Positions 24,046-37,675 are shown, counted from the first letter of the stretch. The stretch: 64,000 nt of DNA from Rhizophagus irregularis (GCF_026210795.1 NC_089435.1:5084001-5148000), one strand, 5' to 3'. Translations and numbers: made by a program. The notes: generated by a model not told the origin, from the sequence alone.

Positions 24046-24479
24046 GAATGGTCACATGTATTAACATTTAGTGAAATTTTATTTGTCAACGTAATCACAA
24101 TGAACGCCGCACTAAATTCCGTAACGCCACACTTAATGCCGTAACTCTGGTGAGTCTTGTCGATAAGTGGAAGTTTATAAAAGATGGGATCACGAGGGTC
24201 ACGGTGAGATCAATGTGAACTGGGCTTTGGATAACACTGTTAACAGTAGATAGAGATTTGAGTTAATAAATTTCGAATAGAATTTATTAAAAAAATTAAG
24301 TAAGATCGTTTGGTCTTAGAGTTGACGATTTAAAACAATGACCTTTAAAGCTTTTCGAAAATAAGTATAACAGATACAATACGTTTATTGGTGGTAAACG
24401 TTGATCAAACGAGATAAGCCACACTAATTTAAATAAAAAGCCAAGATCAACAGGACACGTTGCGATTTACATTCCTATC
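24046..24479. promoter_or_regulatory. Bidirectional promoter, NUDT15-like / VPS53
   Basis: These 434 bp between divergent starts should hold both promoters. I see no strong TATA box; the VPS53 side has only general AT richness. Confidence 0.45.
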
Positions 24480-27400
24480 ATGCTTTCAAATACCGAAAAT
24501 GAGAATTTACAAGAAAACGGTTCACTTCAAGAAGATTTCAACAATGATATTATTAAGTTTCCTCCAGAATTAGAAAATTCAATTAGTAAAATATTAAAAG
24601 CAAATGATCCTATAGATAGTAATGAATTTAATCCAATTGAATATCTTAATAAAATGCTTCCCAATGGTAAACGAATAAAGTTTCTTTTATGCTTTTTTAA
24701 AAAAAATATTGTTCTAAACTTCTAATAAATTATATTATAAAGAATATGCATTGGCTTCAATTGATGAAACTACAAAACGACTTCAACATAAGATGCGACA
24801 ATTGGAAGAAGAAATTCGTGAACTTACTAGATTACAAACAAACTGTCAACAAGGAAATGAAAAAATAGATGAAGCAAAAAGAGCCATTGAGGTACTTATT
24901 GAACGATTATTAATAATAATTTGTTGTATGTATTATATCATATGTCCCAAAAAAAAATTTGTTGATAATCTAGGAATTATTTAAAAGAATTAGAGAAATT
25001 AAAGATAAAGCTACCCAATCTGAAGTTATGGTACAAGAAATTACTAAAGATATTAAATCATTGGATTTCGCAAAAAGGCATTTAACCATTTCAATTACTG
25101 CTTTAAAAAGATTACAAATGTTAGGTAAATAATAAGTTTGTTGAATTTTTTTTATATATTAAAATAATATAATTTATATATATTTTTTATTTTCAGTCAC
25201 GGCAGTAGATCAATTGAGAATAATGGCACACATGAAACAATATAAAGAAACTTCACAACTTTTACAAGTAGGTCATGCAAATATTAAACTTTTTTTTTAA
25301 ATGGGATCTTTTAATTAACTTTTTTGGCTAATAATTTAATAGGCGGTTTTACAACTTGCATCATATTTTAAATCATATAAAAGTATAAAACAAATAGCCG
25401 AATTATTAATTTCCATAGTTACTTTTCAAAATGAATTAAAGAAACAAATATTTGAAGATTTTGAATCAAGGTACAAAATTAATTTATAATTTAAAATTGC
25501 TTTTTGTTTTAAAAAAAAAAAATTTAACATAAGGAAATTTTTTTTAATTAATTTAGCTTTACTTCAGATGGAAACCTCACAGTCCAGACTGCACCCCTTG
25601 GTGATGCTTGTTTAGTCGTGGATATTATGGGACAAGATGTAAAGTAAGGCATTTTCTTATTTAGGCCGTTACATTTAATAATAGTCATCATAAATCCCTC
25701 CATTCGATTTAATTAGCATTCCTTCCATTTTGATTTAAGATCCATTATAAAAAAACCTGCCATTTTTATAGAAAATGTGACGATAAAAAAATCTTACATT
25801 TTCTCGAGATTACAGTAATGAGTAGGGCGTAAATTTGCAAATTGGATCATTGTTATGAGTAAACATTGTGATGGCCTTATAAAGATTTTTTTTTTTAAAC
25901 AACTTTAATTAAATTATTTTTCTAATTAATAGGAATCAACTTATTAATTGGTACTGTGAGAGACAGTTAAAAGAATATAAAAGAATATTTCGAGGAAGTG
26001 ATGAGGTACTTTATCTTAATAACAACACATTTTGAACCTTTCATCTTATTTATTATTTATTTTTAGATTGCATCACTTGATAATACATCAAGAAGATATG
26101 CGTGGATAAAAAGAGTTTTAAAAAGTTTTGATGAAGAACAAGCTGATATTTTCCCTTTACATTGGAATGTTAGTGAAGTCCTTTGTAGTAAATTTTGTGA
26201 AATAACTAGGTAAAATTTGTAAACATTTTAATTACTGTATATTTATTGTATACTTATTATTTTTTTTTTTACAGGGAAGATTTAGTTAAAACTCTTTCGC
26301 GTGCTGGGAATGAATTGGATGTTAAAACTTTGCTCAAAAATTTACAGTTAACGCTTGAATTTGAAAATCAATTATTAAAGCGTTTCGCATATATGGTAAA
26401 TATTCTAAATGCATTTGTATTCATTAAATGTTTAATATTAATTTTAAGATCATTTATAGGAGAAACCACCTCAAGCATCAGTAAATTCCTTACCTAAATA
26501 TAACTTCAATAAAAGTATTTCAATATCTTTCGAACCATATCTTGGACTTTATATAGATGCCGAAGACAAGTTACGAGTATAACATAACATTTATTTTGTC
26601 CGTCAAATTTTAATTGAAAAAAAAATTTTTTAAACAAAATAATTTTATTTTTTTTAGAAATATAGCAGAAATGATTTCAACATATCGTACAGAGCCAATC
26701 TCTGATGACGATAATTCATCAGTACTACAATCTAGTACAGAATTATTCATATATTACAAAGAAACAATAGTTAATTGTTCGAAACTATCAATACGTAAAC
26801 CATTTTATGATTTATGTATTACTTTTGCAAAACGGCTTCGTATTTATGCTAGTGATGTTTTAATTGGGAGAATACCAAGGTTTGTACTTGATTTGTTAAT
26901 CATATAAAACAAAAATGTTTATTTATATTTATTTGTTTGATTTAGGGGTAATATGACGCGTGACGAATTGAAATTGACTTGTTTAATTTTAAATACGGCC
27001 GATTATTGTTATAATACAATCCCGCAAGTAAGTATTTTATTGAATTTTGTTAAAAATTACTTTTTCGATTTTTTTTTAAAAATTATTTCAACAACTTATT
27101 GGATTTTGCTAAAAATTATTCCTTTTATTTAGTTGGAAGATAAATTAAAAGAAAAAATTGATGAAGAATACAAAGATAAGATTAATTTTGATGAAGAACG
27201 AGAGGGTTTCTTAAAGTAAGATTAAAACGACGGCATAAAATTTTAATGACATATTAAAGTCAATTTCTTTTTTAGTGTTGTGGCTACATCAATTAAAGCG
27301 TTAGTAAGAGGAATTGAAACTTGTTACGAGCCATCATTAACAGCTATGACTAAATTACCTTGGAGTAATCTAGAGTCAGTTGGTGATCAATCGGAATATG

Positions 27401-28413
27401 TTACTTCATTTCATAATACATTGAGACTTTGCGTTGTTAGTGTACATAAAGATATCACCAATAATCGGTATTTTAGATCTTTTTGTGATAAATTTGTAGA
27501 GTAAGTGAAATAAATATTTTGGTTAAATTTGCTTTTTTTTCCGGATATTAACAATTAATTCTTGTTGTTTTTTTCAGGTCATTTGTATCGAAAATTATAA
27601 ATAATTTATCAAAGTGTAAACCAATATCTGAAGTTGGAGCAGAGCAAGTAATAATATTTATTTAATTTTTATTACTTAATTCACCTTATTAACAATAATT
27701 ATATTACAGATGTTACTTGATATTCATGCAATGAAAACATATATATTAGAAATGCCAACTATGGGGATGGAAAATTCAGCCCCACCATCAACAACGCAAG
27801 TATTTTTTTTTTTATTAATATTATTTATTCGATAAAATATCAAGGCATAACAAATGATTTTTTTTTTTAAATAGATTTACTAAAATTGTAAATAAAGGAA
27901 TCGGTAAAATTGAAACTATATTAAAAGCGATCCTTACACCACATGATCCATCTGAAGGATTAGTTGAAAATTATCTATTATTAATTGGTGATAAAAATAT
28001 TAATAATTTTCAAAAAATATTGGAGCTTAAGGTATTATATAATTTGAATAATTCAAATCTAGAGATGTGCATTTTCCTAAAAAAAGTTTTTTTTTATCTT
28101 GTTCCAATAGGGATTAAAGAGGAATGAACAACAACAAATAACCGAACAATTTCAACAACGTGTTGCAGATGACACAACATTATTGGAAAATTCAAATATA
28201 TTATCATCAATTACTTTATCACAATTTACTACTCCAACATTTCCTGCATTATTTAATCCTTCAAATAATACAAATAATTTTACGACTCCGACCAACGGTA
28301 ACTCTAATTTAACTGATAAAAGTACTGCTAATAAATTTAATGAGAGTGTAAAAAAGATTATGAGCGGAGGATGGCGTAGAACAGATTCCAATAAAAAAGA
28401 AGAAGAAAAGTGA
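24480..28413 (+). CDS. VPS53: GARP/EARP tethering complex subunit Vps53
   Basis: Eighteen exons keep frame and give about 815 residues, in the size range of animal and yeast Vps53. Boundaries: 24480-24666, 24743-24891, 24974-25124, 25197-25267, 25343-25470, 25557-25643, 25933-26005, 26067-26209, 26275-26395, 26460-26569, 26658-26879, 26946-27027, 27133-27215, 27276-27500, 27578-27647, 27710-27795, 27875-28031 and 28111-28413. Key blocks: [13 protein letters not shown] near the start; the heptad-rich [11 protein letters not shown] region; the [20 protein letters not shown] block; [17 protein letters not shown] in the middle. Vps53 helps tether endosome-derived vesicles at the trans-Golgi network. 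Intron 16 uses a GC donor (27796-27797, GCAAGT); a GT donor there would bring a stop. The Ser/Thr/Asn-rich C-terminus looks disordered. Confidence 0.95.
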
Positions 28414-28499
28414 AAGTATTTATTTATATACAGTATAAATTTAGGGAAAGGATTTTTTTATATAGATATAATAGAAATTAATATTTTTTTTTATTATTA

Positions 28500-28592
28500 T
28501 TATATTTCTTCTCGCTTTTCACTTAACCAAAAATAAGCTAAAATAAATATAAACATGAATGAAGTAAACATATAAATTTCATAATCAGGCAT
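28500..28592 (-). CDS. Possible 30-residue single-pass membrane protein
   Basis: ATG after a run of twelve A bases opens a 30-codon frame: an acidic/polar N-terminus (MPDYEIY), one hydrophobic segment (MFTSFMFIFILAYFWL), then a charged tail (SEKREEI). This is the layout of tail-anchored or tiny complex subunits such as those of oligosaccharyltransferase or respiratory complexes, but I cannot match a family. It is convergent with VPS53 and 87 bp from it. It may be chance. Confidence 0.3.
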   Translation of the reverse strand: MPDYEIYMFTSFMFIFILAYFWLSEKREEI

Positions 28593-29448
28593 TTTTTTTT
28601 TTTATGAATAGTATATTTATCGTAATGTATTTTTATCGTCTTTTCTCAAAGAAAATTTAAAAAACTATAGAAACTAAAATCTTTTCACACAAATATTAAT
28701 CTAGCTAATCAAGATGATGATATGATAAGTGATAACATCAATCTTTATCATTTTCACTCATCAAATCTAGAAATGATAGCCAAAATATCCAACGTACAAA
28801 CGTACAATACTTTAATACTTTTTTCCCTACAACCTAAAACACTATTGTGGAAATATGGTCATCTGAAACTGAAAAACTGCAACAACTTTATTGATCAGCC
28901 CGAGAGCCATTCTAAAAGTAGATTTTGGAAATTATTACTCGGCATGTGATCTTCATAGAATATCAAATATTAAGAATATCAAACGTTTAATAATAACATG
29001 GACAGGAGGACAGATCAAATTAAAATCCTGGATTCTCAGCATCGCCCTTACCTTCATATTACACCCTCGTAATGTTCCATACACCCCACATTACATACTT
29101 CATAGTCTACACTTTATACGTAAGAATGAGTATCCTGACAAGTTTATGATGTAATCATGAAAATCAGAATATCTTAAAGTATTGTATGCATACCACGTCT
29201 TTTTTTTCATGTGTCGATTATTATTAATGATCGGATATTCGTCTACTTTTTAATGTTGTTTACTAGTTATTACGTAATTTCGAGTCATTCTAATTTACCA
29301 CATAAGAAGTTAATGCCGACATTAAACCATAAAAGGTAAATTTAAATTTTAATATATATATAATTTTCTTCTCACAACAAAAACTAAAAAAAGCATTCTC
29401 CGAAAAAAACGATTTTTTTCTTATTTCCGACGACGAAAAAAAAAAAAA
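28593..29448. other. Intergenic region before the F-box gene
   Basis: Two overlapping short open frames (28722-29154) have no domain, codon pattern or splice context that supports them. The last 100 bp are A-rich and form the leader of the F-box gene. Confidence 0.4.
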
Positions 29449-31065
29449 ATGACAAATAAATTTCCTCCAGAAATCTTACAAAATATTTTTAAAGAACTTA
29501 TTGAATATGGAAATAAAACATTAGAAATTCATAAATATTTTTATCGTGATTTATATAATTGTTTATTTGTAAATCGATATTGGTTTTCAAATGCAATAAT
29601 ACTTTTATGGCAAAATACTTTAAGAAAATTTTATAAAAAAAATATTTTAACATCAAAAAAATTGATTACAACTTATATATTATCATTATCAAAAGAATCA
29701 AAAGAATTACTTTATGAAAATAATATAATTAATTTAAAACAAAAATCAATAATTACATTATGTAATTATGAATCATTATTAAAAAATTTAAATTTAACAG
29801 AATTATTTACAAAATTAATATATTGGATATTAAATATAGAAGAAGAAGAATTTGATATGGAAATTTTAGAAACACAAGATATTAATATGATAATAGCATA
29901 TCATTTTAATGATGAAAAATCTGAAATGAAAAGAAATTTATTATATAAAGAAATTTTTAATAATTTTATTAAAAATTCAACAAATTTAAAATTTCAATTA
30001 AAATTTAAAAATAATAATTTTGAAAATCTTTTTAATAATAATAATAATAATAATAATATAAATTATTATTCATATTTAGAAAATTTAACAATAATACCAT
30101 TTATAAATTTGGAAAATTTAGAATTTCATACCAATATACCAGATAAAGTTTTTAAAGATTTAAGTAAATTAATATTATCAGTTAATAATATTAGAATTAA
30201 ATGTAAACATGAACAAGATAAAATGATTGAAGGATTAATAGATTTTATATCTGGATTAAAAAAAATTAATATTATGAAAGTTGAATATTATGAATCATAT
30301 AATCCAGAAATTATAACAAAAACTTTTAATATAACAAATAATTATCATATAATTATTTCATCAGATATTTATATAAGATCATTAGATTTTTCTATGACAT
30401 TGGATAAAATCAAAGGATTAATAATTCTTAATGCAGGAATTGATTCAATTGATATAGTTAAATCATGGAGTAAATTTGAATTTTTACCTTTTATAACCAA
30501 ATTAAGATTTTTATCAAGTACAATGATTGGAATAGATTTGGTATTATATTCAAATATTATTAAAAAGACAAATGGAAATTTAATAGAATTATCAATATCA
30601 TTAGATAATGGAAATTTTTATAATGAAAAAAATTTATTTAAAAATATAGCAAAATATTGTTTAAAATTAAAAAATTTTGAATTAAAAATTAAAAAAAGAA
30701 CATTACAATATATACCATTAATATTAGAATCATGTAATAAATTGGAGATGATTAATTTAGATATTATGGATGATAAAGATATAACAAAATCATTAAATTA
30801 TATAGGAGAAACTTTACCAAAAAATTTAAAAAATTTGAAATATTTTTTTATTTATCAAAATGAAATTAATTGGAGTGGAAAATATTTTAATGAATTTTTA
30901 AGAAATTGTGAAAAGAGTTCTATAAAAAATTTATTAATTAAATATAAATATAAAAAAATTTGTGAGAATAGGAAGGAATATAAAAGAATTATTTCGAAAT
31001 ATATTAATAGAGGTGTATTGAATAGGTATTCAAATATTAAAAGAAAGATAACGAAGAGTGTGTAA
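29449..31065 (+). CDS. F-box/LRR-like protein
   Basis: A single exon of 538 residues. The N-terminal 60 residues follow the F-box pattern (FPPEILQNIFKELIE ... LYNCLFVNRYWFSNAIILLW), the Skp1-binding module of SCF ubiquitin ligases. The rest is a series of degenerate leucine-rich repeats (for example LENLEFHTNIP, LKNFELKIKKRTL). An eight-Asn run occurs near residue 200, coded by AAT repeats. Codon third positions are almost all A/T, more than in the other F-box genes of the window. Large, rapidly diverging F-box families are typical of arbuscular mycorrhizal fungi. The target is unknown. Confidence 0.85.
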   Translation: MTNKFPPEILQNIFKELIEYGNKTLEIHKYFYRDLYNCLFVNRYWFSNAIILLWQNTLRKFYKKNILTSKKLITTYILSLSKESKELLYENNIINLKQKSIITLCNYESLLKNLNLTELFTKLIYWILNIEEEEFDMEILETQDINMIIAYHFNDEKSEMKRNLLYKEIFNNFIKNSTNLKFQLKFKNNNFENLFNNNNNNNNINYYSYLENLTIIPFINLENLEFHTNIPDKVFKDLSKLILSVNNIRIKCKHEQDKMIEGLIDFISGLKKINIMKVEYYESYNPEIITKTFNITNNYHIIISSDIYIRSLDFSMTLDKIKGLIILNAGIDSIDIVKSWSKFEFLPFITKLRFLSSTMIGIDLVLYSNIIKKTNGNLIELSISLDNGNFYNEKNLFKNIAKYCLKLKNFELKIKKRTLQYIPLILESCNKLEMINLDIMDDKDITKSLNYIGETLPKNLKNLKYFFIYQNEINWSGKYFNEFLRNCEKSSIKNLLIKYKYKKICENRKEYKRIISKYINRGVLNRYSNIKRKITKSV

Positions 31066-32938
31066 TAATAATATTATGGGTAGTATGGTAGGTTGTGGTT
31101 ATTATTTGTTATAGGTTATAGTTTAGGTGGGCGTAATTTGTACGTATTAACGTATAATAAGGGGGTAGTGTATATTTAGTATTATTATTATTATGGTTAT
31201 AGTTGGAAGTATCATTATGGCTGTGGATTATTGTGGACAGAATTGTCATCATTGACATCATTGTTAATACATATTAGTATAATACATTCCGTGGTTTTTT
31301 TGAAACATTTATTATGCATATTAAAGAAAATAAAAGAAATTTCGAATGTTATCTGCTAAAACAATAAATTAATGATATTCATTTATTTTTTTTTTAAAAA
31401 AAAAAATATAGATGAAACGAATTATTTTGTAAATTATTTGTTTCATCGTATAATTCGTTCTTTATTTCACGCAGTAATACAAAAGAGGATTAGATTGTAC
31501 GCCACATCCTGGAACGATTACCCGAGCCATCTTTATATTATAACATGTGATTTTTTATAATAAAAAAAAAAATTTTTTTTTTCTTCTTTGACAAGAAAAA
31601 TCTTTAAGACTAAATTTATACCAATTAAAATTCACTTAAATTAATCGAAAATTCTTTTTACTAATACATATTTATAATAGTTTGATTACATATTTATAAT
31701 AGTTTATATATTTATAATAGTTTGATTTCCTAAAAAAAAAATAATAATAATTTTTTTTTTTATTTGTTAATTTTTATATTAATTGATTTATAACATATAA
31801 AGTTAAATTGAAATTTGAATTAAATCAAAACAAAAATTAAAATTAAATTTTTTGATTGGATTTAAAAATTTTTTCGATTTTAATTCTTTCTATGAACTTT
31901 TTTTTTTAATAATAATAACAGATAATGTTATTAATGCTTAAAAGAAATATTTGAACTTCGAATTAGGTAATTTAATTGAATAATTTCTTTTTATTATTAT
32001 TAATAGAATGAATTACGGATAAATTTGCGGATAAATTGATAAATTGCTCTAATTTACATTTTGGAAATACAACATAATCAAAATATATTTCAAAAAAAAA
32101 AATAATTTAAATTATAATTAACCGGACTAATAAAGGTCGTGCATTCAAATAAATGATTATCATCACATTATTAATTGATTGGTTGGAAAAATGCAAATCA
32201 TACTTAAAACTTCCTTATTTGTATCAGGCTATTTTTATTAAGTTCCAAACAAATGAAAAAAAAAAAAATTTCGTTCGTTTTAAAAATTGTCAGGAGGTTA
32301 TGGAATATCAGATGATTATTAAATTGTTTGAAATTTGATTTAGTAATCAACTTTTTTTTTTCTATTTTATTCTTTTAAAGATTTCTGTATGACATATGTA
32401 CAAAAATGTATTAAGTGTACAATTAATAAATGAGATAAAATGATGAGATTTTCGTAATTAATTTTCAAAGGTAAAAGGAACTCCTTTAATTTACGGATTG
32501 TCCTTAAAAAAGTAAGTCATGATTATCATAACAATTGAGCAAAAGAAAATCCATGAAAATTAAACCTAATTTCTTAACAAGTTTTCCATTGAGTACATGC
32601 ATTTTTTTTTTCGTAGAGAATATAATGTAGTATCATTTTAATTCGTGAATCTTTCTAAAAGACGTGCATGAAGTTTAACCGTAGGTAGAAATAATTTGCC
32701 GGATTATCTCTAAATAAAAATTTTAAATTACTTGTAAATAATAAAAAAATAATTCGGATATTATTTTTATAAAAATCAAACAAAGAACTCAAAACCACGA
32801 GGAGGATGTGGCGAAGATCACAAGTTTATTTGTACAACAGAAAATGTTGAATACATACCCTTGTAACTATAAACAAATCATCTTTTTTCTTTTATTAATT
32901 TTAATTTATTTATTATTTAATTATTTTATTTTATTTTA

Positions 32939-33014
32939 TTTATATATATTATATTATATATTATTATATATTTTTGTATATATATATTATATATATATAA
33001 TTATATTGTATTAT

Positions 33015-33049
<35 letters not shown>

Positions 33050-33070
33050 TACACACACAGTATGTATATA
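32939..33070. repeat. TA-dinucleotide microsatellite
   Basis: Long TA runs interrupted by short TTAT and TTGTAT steps, ending in ACACACACAG. Confidence 0.85.
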
Positions 33071-34821
33071 TTTTTTTATATTTTTTTATTTATTTATGTT
33101 AAAAAAATTTAATTTCAGAGTTTCTCAGAGAAAAATTATAATTATTGTTATGTTTTACCCATTTTACTCTGGATAAATCGGGATTTTTTTTTTTGATATC
33201 TTATCAGTCATCATTTTCATCATCGGTAAATCCGATAATTCTTGAATTAGATTTCTAGGTAAAAAAAATTACGTGTTATCAACAAAAAGGTTTCCTTAGG
33301 AATTCTATAAACACGAATCTCATGTGGGAAGTACATAAACAAATATTTAAAGATAAATATTATATATTGTTGTTTATATATAAACATGTATACAGTATGT
33401 TAGTATAATATTAAATAGTAAATAATTCAATATCTATTGTATCTATTAATTCTACTACTCACACGAATATATTCAAATACGAATACTGAGTATTTGAGTA
33501 TTTGACTCATTTCATATTCACATCATAAACAAACTATTAACACGCGATAAAATTTACTCATACACAAAATACTTAAATACTCACACACAAAAAAGTTTAT
33601 TCATATCTTATATCCGGATTATCGCGTTATTTCCTATCAGATAAAACATCATATCTTATTCGTTATCAAATAAACATTCGTATCAAAAATGTATGTAATC
33701 AAAAGCCAAGTTTTTTTTCATATAATATTAGTATGGTAATGATTTAATTTAAAAAAGTTTCCTAATTAAGAAATAAAATTCTTGTATGTAAAATATATTT
33801 AAGCATGCATATGCAATGAATTGAAATTCCTCGTAGATCCCTCATATTTCTTCGATTTACTTCGCATAAAACGTCGAATATTTTTTCATTAATTAGATTT
33901 TCTTTGTTTTTTAAAATGCAAGGTAATTAAAATATAAGTTATAAGTTATTTTTTCTTCTTTTTTACTTGATTATTAATTTACATTGTTACAACTTCATTG
34001 GATGTTCAATATCGGATGTCTTATTAATTGGACAAATTTTTTTTATCGATTACATAAATATTTGGATATTCCTCTCGGGGTTTCGGATCCTTAAATAGCT
34101 AAGTTTATGGCGTTTTATTACCCAGAACTATTGATATGATGTTTATTATTGTGTCGCGCAGCAAAAAATTTCCTGTCGCGTAAATAATAAAAAAAAAATG
34201 ACGAAGACTCAAATTGTTTGACGTCAACATTTCATCCCCTTTTTTTTTCAACAAGAAATTTTTTTTCAAACAACAAATTTTTTTTTTTTAAAAAAAAAAA
34301 AGGGGAAATTAAAAAGAAGGAAAAAAGGAAAAAGGAAAAAGGAAAAAAAAATCGTTTCAAAACTTATGAAACGCTTCATTTCCTGGATAAAAAAAATTTG
34401 TATAAAATTAATTAATTTTTTTTTACGACCGACATTATTATTAATCCTATGTGTAGATGATGAAGATTAAGAATGAAACGAATCGTCATTTAGTTAAAAA
34501 GAACAGAAATAGGTAAAATTAAAATTAAAATAAAATAAATATTAATAATAATAATAATAAACAAATCATGAACCATCTCGGGGATCTTTTTGATTATATT
34601 GGAGGACATTTTTTTTACAAAACAAGATGGAATATTCAAATTTAAAAATAGGAATTAATGGGAATTTTAAAATCGGAAGATCATATTTCCATATCATATT
34701 TGTCATTTTTTGTATTTATTATTATTTATTATATAAATAACTTCACATGACGTTCGGAATGTCCGATCATCTTTTAACCGCTTGTTTTTTAGAAAATTGA
34801 TGATCACTTTATTACATTTGT

Positions 34822-34873
34822 AAAAAAAATAAAATAAAATAAAATAAAATAAAATATAATAAAATATAATAAA

Positions 34874-34920
<47 letters not shown>
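34822..34920. repeat. AAAAT/AAT compound microsatellite
   Basis: Five-base AAAAT units pass into AATAT units and then a run of about fifteen AAT triplets. Confidence 0.85.
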
Positions 34921-35806
34921 TGAGATCTTCTATGCAGTATAACGTTGTATTAAAAAAAGTCGGTATATTCCGGAATTTTCATTAATGCAACAAAGAAATA
35001 CCGAAATCAATCTCTTATTACCGTTGCGAATAAATAAGAGAGAATTACAAAAAGGAATTTATATGATCATCAAATGATTTTCAAATGTATCTAAAAATTT
35101 AATTTCGGGCAAACATAAAAAAAACAGGTTGTTATACGCGTGTGTTAAAGGGTTTCAAATTATAATTTTCCTCAATTTCCGACGACTTTTATGTAGATCA
35201 TCATCATAAACTAATGAAAATCCCAAATATAAAATGATATAATATATTGAAGTGCATGATACTCTATTATAAATTTGTCGATCTAGATAACTAAAGATCA
35301 TGTGTAATTTGATTAGGTTAAAATTATATAATCGGTTAATCGATTTTTTTTTTTTTTTTTTGAATGTAATAAATTTTTTTAGTACTCAGAATTGTAACAG
35401 AATATACGTTTGATATATTTCATTTTATTTTTCTTAAAAAAAATCTACATCACGCATTAAATATTTACAAATGATTGTCGTTAAATTTCTATAAATACAT
35501 TGCAAAAGTCCTCTTTTTAAAAACACAGTGTCTAACGCTCAATATCTCTTTTTGTTGCGATATTTTTATTCGAAAAAAAAAATTTAAATAGAACCTATTT
35601 TTTTTATTGTTATTAGAATATCCTTTTTTTTTTTTTTTGACCGTCAAGAATTTTTAAATTGTAAGCATTCGGTTTTTATTAATTATTATATTTAATTATT
35701 ATTGTTATTAATAAAAAATATTCACTTCTTTTTTTTCTTTTCTTTTTTTTTTTTGAACAAAAAGATTTTTATTACTAAACCGCTTCTATAATAACGAAAT
35801 TCGAAG

Positions 35807-36772
35807 ATGCAAAATCAAAATCAAACTACTTATCTTCCTCCAATTAGAACTCTTCTTGGATCCCCCGTTGAAGAAGGTAAATAATAATTATTATTTAATT
35901 ATTTAATTATTTATAATTATAGTTTATATTTACTAAAAAATTTTTTTTGTTTTTATTCAGTTTGCTCGCCATTTAGCGGAGGTTATTCCCCATCTCATAC
36001 TGTTCCTTCTCCAACTTATCCAACCGTTTCCCCACAATCGACTGATGCTCATCATCTCGCAGCGATAAATGCTCATAATAAATTAAATTCGAATGCTTCT
36101 CAACATACCAGTATTAGATCATTACTTTCTCCACCTGAATCACCTGATATGAAATCATCTGGTTATCAAAATTACGGAACCCAACAAAGATATGAATATA
36201 TTGCTGCTCCTCAACAAACTCAACAAACTCAACAAATTAATCGATCATATGAAGAACCATCTTGCAGTTGCTGCATTAAACCAATTCCTGTTTATTCTGC
36301 TCCTGCTCCTGTCCCCTCCCCTGTTCCTGCCCCTGTTTACTCCCAATATGTTCAACCTCAACCACAGAGATATAGTTATGCCCCATTATCTCCTTATGAT
36401 CGTAAACCAACTCCCCCTTCTCTTCCACGTTTGAATACAATTTTGGAAAGTTTGGCTCCTCCAAAACACTTTTCTCATAAAAGTTTCGTTGGTCAATTAT
36501 CTCCAACTGGTTCTTCTGGAAATCGTTATCAATGTCCATATTGTTCAAAACGATTTTCACGTCCAAGTTCTCTTAGAATTCATACTTATTCACATACTGG
36601 TGAAAAACCTTTTGTTTGTACTGAACCTGGTTGTGGACGAAAATTCTCCGTACAAAGCAATATGCGCCGTCATCTTAGAGTTCATCGATTGGGAAGACCC
36701 GTAAAAAAAACTAGATATGATGGTGAAGAAGGTTATAAAATGCTTAACCCAGGAATGCTCCGAAGTTATTAA
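35807..36772 (+). CDS. C2H2 zinc-finger transcription factor, two fingers
   Basis: Two exons, 35807-35876 and 35961-36772, encode about 293 residues. Residues 1-210 are low-complexity, rich in Pro, Ser, Gln and Tyr, with two short repeats of the LPPIRTLLGSP / SIRSLLSPPESP kind and a Pro-Ala-Val-Pro tract. Two classical fingers follow: C215-C218-H231-H235 and C243-C248-H261-H265, joined by the standard HTGEKPF linker. The second finger has the wider C-x4-C spacing seen in many fungal regulators. The tail is basic (GRPVKKTRYDG), a likely nuclear localisation signal. Targets are unknown. It stands alone with 4.7 kb upstream and 7 kb downstream free of genes. Confidence 0.9.
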
Positions 36773-37675
36773 AAAAACAATAACTTAATATTATATAAAT
36801 ATATATCTATATCAAAAGAACATTTTTTTTCGTAAATATATAACATATTTAATCATAACGGACATTTGGAAAACAATATTTTTTTTTCACTTCGTTGGTT
36901 TTTTTTTTTATATTTCCAGGGTGGGAAACGCGCATATTCGTCGCAATTTACACACATTTCGTATATATATTCGTTTCTTATATAAATTTTAGACTTATTA
37001 TTTTCAAAAAAAAAACAAATTCAAATTCGTATTTTTTAAAAAAAAAACAACCCAAACCTGTAACATTTATTAAAGTTAGAACTATTCTTTTTTTTTTTCA
37101 CAAAATATTGGTTGGACCTTTTTCGTCATAGGCGAAAAGATCTTCCTCCATTTTTTTTCGTAACATATTTTTTTTGTATATAACCTTTTTTTTCCTCTGC
37201 ACGATAATATCTTTCTTCCCTTACAATAAATAGATGATTAAAAAGTTTCAACCCGTTACAGGATGCATTTATAGAATACTTTTTTTCATATAATCATTCA
37301 AATTCATCATTTTTCATATGCATTTTCTTTCCTACCCTAACTCCGCACTTTTTTTTCATTAATAATTTTTAATTCATAATTCATATTTAAGTTTAATTTT
37401 TTCTTTTTTTAATTTTTTCTATGGCAAATAATTCGTATGGCAAAACCTTTTTTAAGTTATGACAACTCAAGAAAATTCTTTTTTTTTTTAACTTTTCGTA
37501 TTAATCGGCAAAATCTGAATCGTAAATTTTTTTTACTTTTTTTTTTTTTTAAATACATTCTGTAGATCCGCATATACACATTTTTTCCTTATTCTCACAT
37601 AGACTTTTTATAATATATATATATATACAATACATATATTTAATAAAAAAAAAAAATTGATTATTTATTTGAACC

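Larger units (their letters stand above)
31066..35806. other. Gene-free AT-rich stretch upstream of the C2H2 gene
   Basis: This 4.7-kb region contains poly-A/T blocks, a TA microsatellite and an AAAAT/AAT microsatellite, but no supported gene. The open frame over the TA microsatellite (32808-33176, Tyr/Ile-rich) is a repeat artefact. The length and conserved-looking non-repetitive blocks (33170-34200, 34900-35340) would fit a large regulatory region for the zinc-finger gene, which is inference. Confidence 0.45.

Noticed and set aside
28722-29154. Overlapping 75- and 87-codon plus-strand frames
   Set aside because: No domain, no splice partners, and one lies within the other's shadow.
32808-33176. 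122-codon open frame rich in Tyr and Ile
   Set aside because: It is produced by the TA microsatellite and its flanks; no start context or domain.
36276-36566. 96-codon minus-strand frame with a Gly-Gln-Glu tail
   Set aside because: It lies antisense to the Pro-rich part of the zinc-finger gene and follows from its codon use.
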